From the NCBI GenBank assembly GCA_902500715.1, contig CABVRO010000010.1, forward strand, positions 1 to 51,839: a stretch of 51,839 nucleotides of DNA, in the 5' to 3' direction. A model generated the notes under the pieces. The model was not told the DNA's origin. It made no database searches and worked only from the letters and a program-made list of their open reading frames with translations. Positions 25,246-32,590 of the stretch are shown one piece after another (positions within the stretch are counted from its first letter, which is position 1; each line of letters begins with the position of its first letter). The position numbers were made by a program, and so were the translations under genes. This DNA comes from an uncultured Nitrospira sp. GTDB lineage: Bacteria; Nitrospirota; Nitrospiria; Nitrospirales; Nitrospiraceae.

Positions 25246-26646
25246 ATGTCTGAACACGATCTCGAAAAATTGCTCGGTGGATTCGCAGCGAATACGCTGA
25301 CGCCGGAGGAGCGCTCGCAACTCTACACAGCCGCCCTGCAGGATCAGCAATTATTCAATGCCCTGGCGGATGAACAGGCGTTGAAAGAATTGCTGTCCGA
25401 TCCCGCCGTGCGCCGGAGGCTGCTGGAGACCCTGAAGCAGCCCCACACATCCGAAGCCGGTGGATCGCTTCCCTGGTGGGCATGGTTCAAGCGACCGGCC
25501 GGCCTCGCCTTCGCAGGCGGTCTCGCCGCCGTGATCTTCGCGCTGGCGTTCGGCACTAGAATCTACCAGGAAAGTCTCGAACGAACCTCCAGACCTGCGG
25601 AGACTGAGGATGTGAAGCAGGTCAGACCGTCAGTCCAGGCCCCTCAACCGTCCGATTCGCTCAGATCGCCCGAGGCGGAATCACGACTCAACGCACAAGC
25701 GCCGGACGAACCGGCACAGGCTCCAGCGAAGAAGGATGGGCGCACCGACAAAGCAGCCGAGCGAGCGCGATCCGCAGCGGCCAAACTGCAAGAACAACGC
25801 GCCCCTGAAACGGCGAGCGATAGTACTATGCCCCTACGCGAACGCGACGAAACGCGGAAACAGGTCCAGGCCCCCGTCGCAGCATCGGGCAGGACGGCGG
25901 AGCAGGCAGCAGCATCAACCGACAAAAAACTCTCGCCCGGCGCACCAACACCGCCTGCTGCCCCGGCAACGGCTCCGGCTCCGCTACAAGCGCCGGCCGC
26001 AAGCGCTCTCGCCCCAAAGCACAGTGCCCGCGCCCTCTTCTATGGCGACGCGTCTCCCCCTGCCGATGGAAACCGTCTTGCGCAAGAACGTGATCAGGCC
26101 AACCAGCCTGAGCGAAGAATGGACCAATTTGCTGCGGCAGGAAAGGCTGGGGCGATCGGCCACGTGAGGCCGTTGGGTCTGCGGTATAGCTTTGTGACCA
26201 GGGACACCGACGGGCAGAACCGGGAAGTAACTGCGGCGATTGCTGCCGGAAGCAAAGAGCCGGTGCGCATCACGGTGGAGACTACTCAGGATGCGTATCT
26301 GCAAATCCTTCAAAATCTCGGCTCCGCCGGGACCAGACTCTGGTGGCCGCCACAAGAAACGGGGAAAATCTCTCTCAAGCTGCTGGCGGGAAAACGAAGC
26401 GAGATTCCGTTGCCTCCCCCGGCGGAGAATGGATTGTTGGCGCTGACGATCCGTCTGTCACCGAAACCGTTCGGGCCACTGACCATGCAGGAAGTCGGCA
26501 TGCTGGACCGGTTCTCCAGTAATCTGCTGATCGAAACGGTTTCTCCAGCCGACACGTCCGGGGCACAGGAACAGGCCACCTACGTCGTGAATCCCGAGGC
26601 ATCACCCACCGCCCAGCTCGCCGTCGACATTCCGATCAGTCAGTAA
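25246..26646 (+). CDS. Membrane anti-sigma-like protein with C-terminal DUF4384 domain
   Basis: The 466-residue protein starts with a helical zinc-less anti-sigma-type region (LEKLLGGFAANTLTPEERSQLYTAALQDQQLFNALADEQAL, residues ~4-50). One membrane helix follows (PAGLAFAGGLAAVIFALAFG, ~80-100), then ~150 residues rich in Ala, Pro, Gln and charged residues as a flexible linker. The C-terminal ~160 residues form a DUF4384-like beta domain (LRYSFVTRDTDGQNREVTA, ITVETTQDAYLQILQ, RLWWPPQETGKISLKLLAG). It probably holds the sigma factor encoded just upstream, with the outer domain sensing or binding something outside. The ATG at 25246 is chosen over a GTG 9 bases upstream. Confidence 0.8.
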   Translation: MSEHDLEKLLGGFAANTLTPEERSQLYTAALQDQQLFNALADEQALKELLSDPAVRRRLLETLKQPHTSEAGGSLPWWAWFKRPAGLAFAGGLAAVIFALAFGTRIYQESLERTSRPAETEDVKQVRPSVQAPQPSDSLRSPEAESRLNAQAPDEPAQAPAKKDGRTDKAAERARSAAAKLQEQRAPETASDSTMPLRERDETRKQVQAPVAASGRTAEQAAASTDKKLSPGAPTPPAAPATAPAPLQAPAASALAPKHSARALFYGDASPPADGNRLAQERDQANQPERRMDQFAAAGKAGAIGHVRPLGLRYSFVTRDTDGQNREVTAAIAAGSKEPVRITVETTQDAYLQILQNLGSAGTRLWWPPQETGKISLKLLAGKRSEIPLPPPAENGLLALTIRLSPKPFGPLTMQEVGMLDRFSSNLLIETVSPADTSGAQEQATYVVNPEASPTAQLAVDIPISQ

Positions 26647-26695
26647 CCCGAGAGCTACTCACATGTTCCGTGCTGCTCTTTTCCATCCTCTCCAT

Positions 26696-26720
26696 ATCAT
26701 GATACAGTACGAATCATGAT
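26696..26720. promoter_or_regulatory. Operator candidate: two ATCATGAT palindromes
   Basis: The self-complementary word ATCATGAT occurs at 26696-26703 and 26713-26720, 17 bases centre to centre, 20 bases before the antitoxin start. It overlaps TATCAT, a likely -10. Type II antitoxins usually repress their own promoter at paired palindromes, so this is the likely autoregulatory site. Confidence 0.6.
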
Positions 26721-26740
26721 AGCCACTAGGAGAACCTGCC

Positions 26741-27013
26741 ATGCCGATCATCAAACCTGTTTCGGATCTGAGGAATAAGACCAATCAGATTTCTGAGTTG
26801 GTGCACAAGAGTCATGAACCGGTCTTCATTACAAAAAACGGCGAAGGCGATATGGTGCTCATGTCTTTAGCCACATACGGTGAAATCGAGCGCACCTTGG
26901 ATCTATACGGGAAACTCGCCGTGGCAGAAGCAGAGACCGCAAAAGGAAGTCGGGGGCGCCCACTCAGCCAGGTAATGACCGACCTGAGGAAGCGGATCCG
27001 TGCGTTCAAATAA
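26741..27013 (+). CDS. Type II antitoxin, Phd/YefM family
   Basis: The 90-residue protein has the Phd/YefM fold signatures: MPIIKPVSDLRNKTNQISELVHKSHEPVFITKNGEGDMVLMSL at the N-terminus, which forms the DNA-binding dimer, and a charged C-terminal helix that would bind the toxin. GGAGAA precedes the ATG. It overlaps the downstream toxin gene by 14 bases, and the palindromic pair just upstream is a probable self-operator. Residues after 60 are lineage-specific. Confidence 0.9.
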   Translation: MPIIKPVSDLRNKTNQISELVHKSHEPVFITKNGEGDMVLMSLATYGEIERTLDLYGKLAVAEAETAKGSRGRPLSQVMTDLRKRIRAFK

Positions 27014-27314
27014 TTATATCGTCCGACTCCTCTCGGTCGCCGAGCGGGATCTGCAAGAACTGCTTTCCTATCTGGCCGCGGAGAACCCTACTGCAGCAGC
27101 CATAGCGCTCGATCGCATCGAAAGCCGGCTGCATGCCTTGGAACACCATCCTTTCCTTGGCCGAACGCCCAATGACCGAACAGTCGCGGAACTGGGCTAT
27201 CGGGTCCTCGTCATCGACAACTATCTCGCCTTTTACAAGGTCAAAGGAAAGACGGTCTTGATCCACCGAGGCCTGCATGGCGCACGAGACTTCGTGCGTC
27301 TCTTGATGGACTAG
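27000..27314 (+). CDS. Type II toxin, RelE/ParE family
   Basis: A 104-residue RelE/ParE-fold toxin. Recognisable parts are the N-terminal YIVRLLSVAERDLQELLSYL helices, the LHALEHHPFLGRTPND loop, GYRVLVIDNYLAFYKVKGKTVLIHRGLHGARDF and a final LLMD helix. The Arg/His residues in the last strands are typical of the family. Whether it cleaves mRNA (RelE) or poisons gyrase (ParE) cannot be told from sequence; the helical spacing is closer to ParE. The start is GTG 27000, inside the antitoxin, so expression is coupled to it. Confidence 0.87.
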   Translation: MRSNNYIVRLLSVAERDLQELLSYLAAENPTAAAIALDRIESRLHALEHHPFLGRTPNDRTVAELGYRVLVIDNYLAFYKVKGKTVLIHRGLHGARDFVRLLMD

Positions 27315-27645
27315 GGCAAGACCTTTGAAAAATTCTTCCAACAAGAGTTCGCCAAGCATCAGCAATGTCAGCGCTGGGAAAACCCGACTGTATCTGATTA
27401 GATTCGATGTTTATCAAAAAGGATTCAGTTGAGATCGTCTAGATCATCTTGCTCTCGCACCGCCTTCCTTTCGACATTTCGAACCCCCTGAAATTCTGGG
27501 ATAATCAGAAAGGATTACTCAACGCCGGTTTGAGAACAGGCCGGCACATATATTGTATCGATGCCTGATCGAGATACCATCTTCATTCTAGAGACACGCT
27601 CTTAAGAATGAGGGGATATAGATGTCGGACCACCAGGTTGACCGA

Positions 27646-27675
27646 GTAGGACCGTGTAGAACAACGTAGGACACT
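27646..27675. promoter_or_regulatory. Three 10-base direct repeats (GTAGGAC type), possible regulator site
   Basis: GTAGGACCGT (27646), GTAGAACAAC (27656) and GTAGGACACT (27666) follow each other with exact 10-base spacing, one helical turn, and end 18 bases before a possible -35. Such phased direct repeats are typical response-regulator sites; which regulator is not known. Confidence 0.5.
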
Positions 27676-27693
27676 GCGTTTAAGTGGAAACTA

Positions 27694-27723
27694 TTGTACG
27701 CTTAATACTTACTATGCTATACG
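27694..27723 (+). promoter_or_regulatory. Possible sigma-70-type promoter of the PrsR-like gene
   Basis: TTGTAC (27694-27699) and TATACG (27718-27723) are separated by 18 bases, 128 bases before the ATG. The match is moderate (TTGACA/TATAAT). The repeats upstream would place an activator next to the -35. Confidence 0.35.
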
Positions 27724-27851
27724 TGTTCGTCGCTAGGCTTCGGCATGATGCACGACATGACCAACCGATCACGTCCACCTTCATAATCGTGGCGTGTACG
27801 TCGATTCTTCGTGAGGTAGTCGTTTTCCTGAACAGCCTGTGAGGGAACATC

Positions 27852-29276
27852 ATGACAGCCGGAAAAGTCCTCGTCGTAGAAGATGACGAAGGGGTTCAAA
27901 CGCTCCTGAAGGCTACCTTGGAGCCTGAATTTGAGATCCTGATCACGTCGGACCCCGACAAGGCGCTCTGCCTTCTCAACCGCGAGTCACCAGATCTGGT
28001 TTTACTCGATTTGGGTCTCCCGCCCTCCCCACAGGACCACAAGATAGGAATCCAACTGCTCAGGAAGATGAGAAGAGCGACCCCTGGCACACAAGTGATT
28101 GTCTGTACCGGCTTGTCCGGATACGAGGCGGCAAGCCACGCCATCAGTCTTGGCGCCCACGATGTCATCTATAAACCCTTTTGCATCCAAGCCCTTCAAG
28201 CGGCGGTGCGGAGAGTGTGTTGGATAGCGCGCATCAATCGGCTGCAGGGCCTGGATGCACCGAAGGATGAGTTCCTGGAAGAAATGGTCGGAACCAGTCC
28301 CGCCATGCGCCAGGTCTTCGATATGATCCGTAAGGTCGGCACGACCGACATGCCCGTGCTGATCACGGGAGAAACGGGGACGGGCAAGGAACTGACCGCC
28401 AAAGCGATTCACGAACGGAGCCGGCGAAATAAGGGCCCGTTTGTGCCGATCAATTGCGGCGCCATTCCTGAAACATTGCTGGAATCCGAACTCTACGGAC
28501 ATGAACGAGGAGCCTTTACCGGAGCCCTGCAGCTGAAGAAAGGCAAGTTCGAAGCGGCGGACGGCGGGACATTGTTTCTTGATGAAGTCGGCGACCTGCT
28601 TCCATCACTCCAAGTCAAATTGCTTCGTTTTCTGCAGGAGGGAACATTCGAACGGGTCGGCGGTCAGCAGGCTCTACGGCTCGACCTTCGTGTGATTACG
28701 GCGACCAACGTCGACCTACAGGCCGCCATCGCCAAGAACGTATTTCGAGAAGATCTCTATTACCGGCTGGGCATGCTGCACATTCATCTCCCCCCGCTCA
28801 GGGAACGTGGCGAAGACACGCTGCTCATGGCCACGACCTTTCTTAAGAGAGCCGCCTTCTCTGCCGGAAAGCGGGTCCGAGGCTATACCCGAGAGGCCGT
28901 CGAAACCATCCAATCCTACCATTGGCCCGGCAATGTGCGGGAGTTAAGCAATAGGGTGAGGCGAGCCACCGTCATGGCGGAAGGTCCGGAGATTACGCCT
29001 CAGGACCTGGGGCTGACCTGCGAGGCCTCGCCTTCGGCAAACAGCCTCGATTCCTTGAGAACCGCACATCGCCGGATTGAAATGGAGTTGATCATCAAGG
29101 CAATGAGTGTACATCACGGGAATTTGAGCCGCGCAGCGCAAGAGCTCGAAGTGAGTCGCTCGACGTTATATCGAAAAATTCAAGCATTCAGTCTCGAACA
29201 GTTCGTCCTCTCAGCCAACCTTACCCATTACACAGCCCCCTCACTCACGAAGTCCTCGGCAGAACGCCTTCAGTAG
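27852..29276 (+). CDS. Sigma-54-dependent response regulator, PrsR-like (NtrC family)
   Basis: This 474-residue activator opens sigma-54 promoters using ATP. The receiver domain (1-125) has the acidic pair in VVEDDEG and phospho-acceptor Asp53 in [12 protein letters not shown]. The LGLPPxP stretch after the Asp is a mark of the PEP-CTERM-box regulators (PrsR) that control exopolysaccharide and PEP-CTERM genes. The AAA+ domain has Walker A GETGTGKE (173-180), the sigma-54-contact loop GAFTGA (220-225) and [12 protein letters not shown] as Walker B. A Fis-type helix-turn-helix ([21 protein letters not shown]) ends the protein. No partner kinase (PrsK) lies nearby. Its position upstream of the Fap-like operon suggests it controls that operon; the strong sigma-54 promoter at 13.1 kb is another candidate target. 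Confidence 0.9.
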   Translation: MTAGKVLVVEDDEGVQTLLKATLEPEFEILITSDPDKALCLLNRESPDLVLLDLGLPPSPQDHKIGIQLLRKMRRATPGTQVIVCTGLSGYEAASHAISLGAHDVIYKPFCIQALQAAVRRVCWIARINRLQGLDAPKDEFLEEMVGTSPAMRQVFDMIRKVGTTDMPVLITGETGTGKELTAKAIHERSRRNKGPFVPINCGAIPETLLESELYGHERGAFTGALQLKKGKFEAADGGTLFLDEVGDLLPSLQVKLLRFLQEGTFERVGGQQALRLDLRVITATNVDLQAAIAKNVFREDLYYRLGMLHIHLPPLRERGEDTLLMATTFLKRAAFSAGKRVRGYTREAVETIQSYHWPGNVRELSNRVRRATVMAEGPEITPQDLGLTCEASPSANSLDSLRTAHRRIEMELIIKAMSVHHGNLSRAAQELEVSRSTLYRKIQAFSLEQFVLSANLTHYTAPSLTKSSAERLQ

Positions 29277-29971
29277 CCCGGGATTCTCAGGGAACGCTTC
29301 CATTCTTCAGCCTGCATCGGGCCCCTCCTCGGTGTTGCCTGAAACGAAGAGGAGAGGCTGTTGCATCATCAGGCACTTGCGATGATCGGAGCGATCCTGG
29401 CCTTAATACACGTATTTCCTCACATTTCATGTGAGTTCAATTACTTAAGGCGATGCTAAGACAGGTCGCGTCAGATCAGGCGAAAGGAGCCATTAAATCT
29501 GTCACTGAATTGCGATACACGCGCTCGTCGATGCTCGACGAGGCATTGAAGATCGATCGACTGCAACATGTAGCGGGAGTCGCATCAACATCCCCAATAT
29601 GTATTGGACTCACCAGCCTTCCTCTCAAAGAAATGAACATGACGCGGAGGCTGGGACTGTACAAAGATTAGTCAATCACGAGATCTTGCTTCAATTCCTC
29701 GCCTGCCCTTCCCACGCTCCATCGAATAACACAGCGCGGATCGATGTTTTCTTCGATCAGGCACGTTATTTGAGTATGTCCGAACTGTGGATGTCGTAGA
29801 CGATGCGCAGAGCCGGATGTGCGGAGTCGATGGGGACGAGACAATGAAACTGTCGCGCCAAGCTCTTCAGCATGTCCTGTGGTTGGCCGTATCCAAGCGA
29901 GGCGTTTTCCCTCGTTCTCTCAGCCTATGGGCGTGCGGATGGCTCACCAGACAAGGTTCTGGGGTTCGATT
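29277..29971. other. Non-coding region between the regulator and the Fap-like operon, with dyads and a sigma-54-like site
   Basis: Short open frames here (for example from 29453, and from 29844 beginning MKLSRQALQHVLW) are not convincing. Two perfect dyads stand out: CTCACAT-TTC-ATGTGAG (29419-29435) and CTCGTCGA-TGC-TCGACGAG (29524-29542). A near-consensus -24 element follows at 29759. The region could be the control region of the operon starting at 30408. Confidence 0.5.
29759..29774 (+). promoter_or_regulatory. Near-consensus sigma-54 promoter with a defective -12
   Basis: AGGCACG-TTAT-TTGAG resembles TGGCACG-N4-TTGCW: six of seven -24 positions match and spacing is right, but the invariant GC at -12 is GA. 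It lies 649 bases before the first clear gene of the Fap-like operon and 217 bases after the 29524 dyad. It is either weak, or degenerate. Confidence 0.35.
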
Positions 29972-30388
29972 ATGTCCACTGGTGCTCGAAACGAGAAGAA
30001 GAAGAATGAGAAGCAGAAAGACCGCTCGAAAAACGAGCAGCCCACGAGTCAGCCCGCTCCTGCGGTGCAGCAGATTCACGTCGTGTTATGGGATGAACCC
30101 CCTAAACGCGACCCACAGGAAAACGACACCGATCTTGAGCCCGACCTTCTTCGAGCGAACCCCATTGGGGCCAGCTATGTCACAGCATCGTCATCGGAAC
30201 ATGCAGACCCTTTTGGCCAATCAGCCGAATGCGCCCGATTCACGTTCAGGCTGATGGGATTGAATCTCTCGAGGGACGCGGTCTCGAGGACTCAAGTGCA
30301 GGACGAGCCATGTGGAAAGGAGGTGACGAGCCGTCGCAGTCCGAGTGTCAGTCAGTATGGTTCGACAGTGATTCTCTTTAACCGCTAA
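29972..30388 (+). CDS. Hypothetical, low-confidence open frame (138 residues)
   Basis: The frame reads MSTGARNEKKKNEKQKDRS, a Lys/Glu/Asn-rich start, then QQIHVVLWDEPPKRDP and an acidic middle, without a recognisable domain or signal peptide. It has no clear ribosome site. An overlapping frame from ATG 29844 (MKLSRQALQHVLW...) is also possible. Codon use in the first half is acceptable, but the second half looks random. If real, it would be the first gene of the Fap-like operon, ending 19 bases before the next start. Confidence 0.3.
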   Translation: MSTGARNEKKKNEKQKDRSKNEQPTSQPAPAVQQIHVVLWDEPPKRDPQENDTDLEPDLLRANPIGASYVTASSSEHADPFGQSAECARFTFRLMGLNLSRDAVSRTQVQDEPCGKEVTSRRSPSVSQYGSTVILFNR

Positions 30389-30407
30389 TGATTGTGAGGA
30401 GGGTGTC

Positions 30408-31475
30408 ATGAAGAAAGTGATGATTACGACGGCAGCGTTGGCATTGGCCCTCGGCCTTGCGCCCCACTCGGGCGCTCAAACAGCCGACAACAGCAGCGCC
30501 GCGGCATCGGACCAATCGAAGGCCCTGGTGAAGACAAAGGTCGATGACAGCTATAACGACATCACAAAGACTAAGGACAGCTACAACGAGTCTACGAAGA
30601 CCATTACCAAAACGGACGAAAGCTCGAAGGTTAAAGATAGTTATAACGAGAAGACAGTCTATAAGGGAAAAGCTGAGAACGATCACTCCCCCTTTGGAGC
30701 GGCGGCCAACAACTACTCGACGGCCACTAGCTCGCTGACTGCGAATCTGACCAACGCATACAACCACAGCAAAGTAGTGAATATGACCAAACTCGATGGA
30801 TATGTGTCAGGTAACAAGATCTCCCACATCGGCAATGTCGGTGGGGACGCCCTGGCCTTCAAATCTGGGAACGGCGACCGTGGCGGAGATGGCGGCTACG
30901 CTGCGGTTAAGGCCCGGTCTGGCGATGCCATGGGTGGCGACGGCAATAAGGGTGGCTATGCCAGAGCCAATGGTGGCTATGCCGACGGCGGTAATGGTGG
31001 TAAGGCCAAAGCTGGTGATGGTGGCTATGCCAAGGGTGGTCCCGGCGGCACTTCCAACGGTAATAACGGTGGCCAATCCAACGGTGGCGCTAATCATGAC
31101 AATACCGCCCATGATGCCGAATGGACAGCTGGGAACGGCGGCCAGGCACAAGGTGGGAACGGTGGCCAAGCTAACGGTGGAAACGGTGGCCAGGCCAACG
31201 GTGGAAACGGCGGAACGGCCACCGGTGGAGCCGGCGGTGCAGGTGGCTCCGCGACCAGCGGAAACGCGACCGCGACTGCTAATGGTGGAAACGGTGGAAA
31301 CGGCGGTAATGGAGGTAGCGTGAACGGTGGAAGCGCAGGAACCTTCAACGCCTCCAACGCGATCTCTGGGATGAGCGGCGCGGCCGGAGTCACCGTCGCC
31401 ATGCAGAACACCGGAATGGCCAGTCTCCAGCAGATCGGCGTCACCACGATGGCGAACGTCACGATCGGTCATTAA
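30408..31475 (+). CDS. Exported Gly/Asn-rich repeat protein, candidate fibre (Fap-like) subunit
   Basis: The 355-residue protein has a signal peptide (MKKVMITTAALALALGLAPHSGAQ). A charged segment repeats DSYN(D/E)xTKT at residues 47, 57 and 77. Residues ~142-312 are a low-complexity Gly/Asn/Ala region of GGNGGQANGGNGG and GGYAxANGGY units. A final Gln/Asn motif (GVTVAMQNTG...LQQIGVTTMANVT) matches the ends of the two small exported proteins of the cluster. There is no cysteine after the signal. It resembles amyloid or matrix proteins such as FapC/FapB in plan, although the repeats differ. GAGGAGG precedes the ATG. A 14-base-pair hairpin after the stop probably raises its expression over the downstream genes. 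Confidence 0.7.
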   Translation: MKKVMITTAALALALGLAPHSGAQTADNSSAAASDQSKALVKTKVDDSYNDITKTKDSYNESTKTITKTDESSKVKDSYNEKTVYKGKAENDHSPFGAAANNYSTATSSLTANLTNAYNHSKVVNMTKLDGYVSGNKISHIGNVGGDALAFKSGNGDRGGDGGYAAVKARSGDAMGGDGNKGGYARANGGYADGGNGGKAKAGDGGYAKGGPGGTSNGNNGGQSNGGANHDNTAHDAEWTAGNGGQAQGGNGGQANGGNGGQANGGNGGTATGGAGGAGGSATSGNATATANGGNGGNGGNGGSVNGGSAGTFNASNAISGMSGAAGVTVAMQNTGMASLQQIGVTTMANVTIGH

Positions 31476-31482
31476 GCCACGT

Positions 31483-31514
31483 CTGGCTGGAGGAGCACCG
31501 GCTCCTCCAGCCAG
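31483..31514 (+). terminator. Perfect 14-base-pair hairpin after the Gly-rich gene
   Basis: CTGGCTGGAGGAGC (31483-31496), loop ACCG, GCTCCTCCAGCCAG (31501-31514). It lies 8 bases after the Gly-rich gene and 33 before the next start. No T-run follows, so it likely stabilises the upstream message or partly terminates transcription rather than ending the operon. Confidence 0.7.
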
Positions 31515-31546
31515 AGGGAGCCATCTACGACAAGAGCGAGGGCATC

Positions 31547-31891
31547 ATGCGTATTTATTTCTCAACAGTGATGACGGTCCTTGGGCTCTGCCTGGGCATG
31601 GCTCACGCCGGTTCGCCGGACAAGCCCGCGATGACATCCTGGGGCAACCCGATTCCTGCGGCCCAGTTGGACACTCAACGTGGAGGAACGGACCCCGGTC
31701 CGATCACGATCAACGCGAACATGCTGAACGCCAAGTTATTCGATAATGCGGCCACAGACAACGTGACCGGCAATAATACTGTGACCGGCGGCGCGTTTGC
31801 CGGATCGAGCGGTCTTGCGACAGTCATCCAAAATTCCGGGAATAACGTGATCATTCAGAACGGCACCGTTCTGAACTTGACACTGAAGTAG
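31547..31891 (+). CDS. Small exported protein with double-glycine site, Fap-like cluster
   Basis: This 114-residue protein has a signal peptide (MRIYFSTVMTVLGLCLGMAHA) and, after ~25 residues, the sequence AAQLDTQRGG, which is like a C39-type double-glycine site at residues 46-47 (Ile at -12, Leu at -7, Gly-Gly at -2/-1). The rest is Asn/Thr/Gly-rich (NANMLNAKLFDNAATDN, GNNTVTGGAF) and ends in TVIQNSGNNVIIQNGTVLN, a Gln/Asn motif shared with its neighbours. The peptidase gene begins 6 bases after the stop. I infer it is a minor secreted fibre or nucleator-type subunit trimmed by that peptidase. It has no close family I can name. Confidence 0.7.
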   Translation: MRIYFSTVMTVLGLCLGMAHAGSPDKPAMTSWGNPIPAAQLDTQRGGTDPGPITINANMLNAKLFDNAATDNVTGNNTVTGGAFAGSSGLATVIQNSGNNVIIQNGTVLNLTLK

Positions 31892-31897
31892 ACATCG

Positions 31898-32590
31898 ATG
31901 CCGACGAAACATCCTATCGGGTATGTGCTGGCCTTGCTGCTCTCCGCCTCTACCGGAGCGACGGCGGCCACGGTGGAGGTCACTCCTGGAGTCGGGAGTC
32001 GCATGTTGCTCCAAGTCTGGAGTATGCGCGAACTCAAAGTCCGATCAGTCATCCTCCAGAAATATGACTACAGCTGCGGCTCGGCCGCCGTCGCCACACT
32101 CCTGACTTACCACTATGGGAATGCCATCACTGAAGAAGTGGCCTTCCGCGCGATGTTCGACCACGGCGACCAGCAAAAAATCCAACGCGAAGGCTTTTCG
32201 CTCCTGGACATGAAGCGGTTTTTGGAGGCGCAGGGCTATCGCGCAGATGGGTTTGAGGTCTCTCTGGGCGAGGTGGCCAAAGCCGGCATTCCGGCGATCG
32301 TGCTGATCGTGGATAACGGCTATCACCATTTTGTGGTGATCAAAGGCATGCGGGGCAATAAGGTCCTGCTCGGCGACCCGGCAATCGGCATGCGGGTGGT
32401 CGCGCGCGAGGAATTTGAAGCCGCATGGCCGAACCGCATTGTTTTTGTCATCCATGAGGCCCCGACACGAGCCGAATTCAATACCGTCCGCGATTGGAGC
32501 GTCCGTCCGAGATCGCCTCTCGGACAACCGCTCAGCGCCGACACCTTGAACAGTGTGATTCTTTTTCGTCCCGGCGGGAGGGATTTCTAA
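31898..32590 (+). CDS. Periplasmic C39-family peptidase (FapD-like)
   Basis: This 230-residue cysteine peptidase has a signal peptide (YVLALLLSASTGATAA). The papain-like triad is visible: Cys60 in DYSCGSAAVATLLTYHYG, His143/144 in GYHHFVVIKG and Asp160 in VLLGDPAIGM; Gln54 in VILQKYDYSC can serve as the oxyanion-hole glutamine. There is no ABC transporter domain, unlike bacteriocin exporters, so it acts alone in the periplasm, as FapD does in the Fap amyloid systems. Its neighbours on both sides carry double-glycine sites that fit as substrates. Its stop overlaps the next start (TAATG), meaning tight coupling. Confidence 0.85.
   Translation: MPTKHPIGYVLALLLSASTGATAATVEVTPGVGSRMLLQVWSMRELKVRSVILQKYDYSCGSAAVATLLTYHYGNAITEEVAFRAMFDHGDQQKIQREGFSLLDMKRFLEAQGYRADGFEVSLGEVAKAGIPAIVLIVDNGYHHFVVIKGMRGNKVLLGDPAIGMRVVAREEFEAAWPNRIVFVIHEAPTRAEFNTVRDWSVRPRSPLGQPLSADTLNSVILFRPGGRDF

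Larger units (their letters stand above)
27315..27851. other. 537-base AT-richer intergenic region upstream of the PrsR-like regulator
   Basis: No convincing gene is seen. A weak sigma-54-like GGCAC-N5-TTG (27543-27555, with GT instead of GC at -12) and the phased GTAGGAC repeats and promoter described separately lie here. A 60-codon open frame on the minus strand (27717-27899) crosses the regulator start and is not credible. Confidence 0.6.

Noticed and set aside
27717..27899. 60-codon minus-strand open frame before the PrsR-like gene
   Set aside because: It overlaps the start of the regulator, has no ribosome site and covers the likely promoter.
29453..29671. 72-codon open frame between the regulator and the operon
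   Set aside because: It contains a perfect palindrome, lacks family signs and ribosome site; treated as control region.
29867..30079. Minus-strand frame with a Leu-rich hydrophobic run
   Set aside because: The Leu run is the complement of a Lys/Glu-rich AAG/GAG stretch on the plus strand.
30880..31330. Regularly repeated sequence that could be a CRISPR array
   Set aside because: The repeats encode Gly-rich protein in one open frame, vary in spacing and have no unique spacers.
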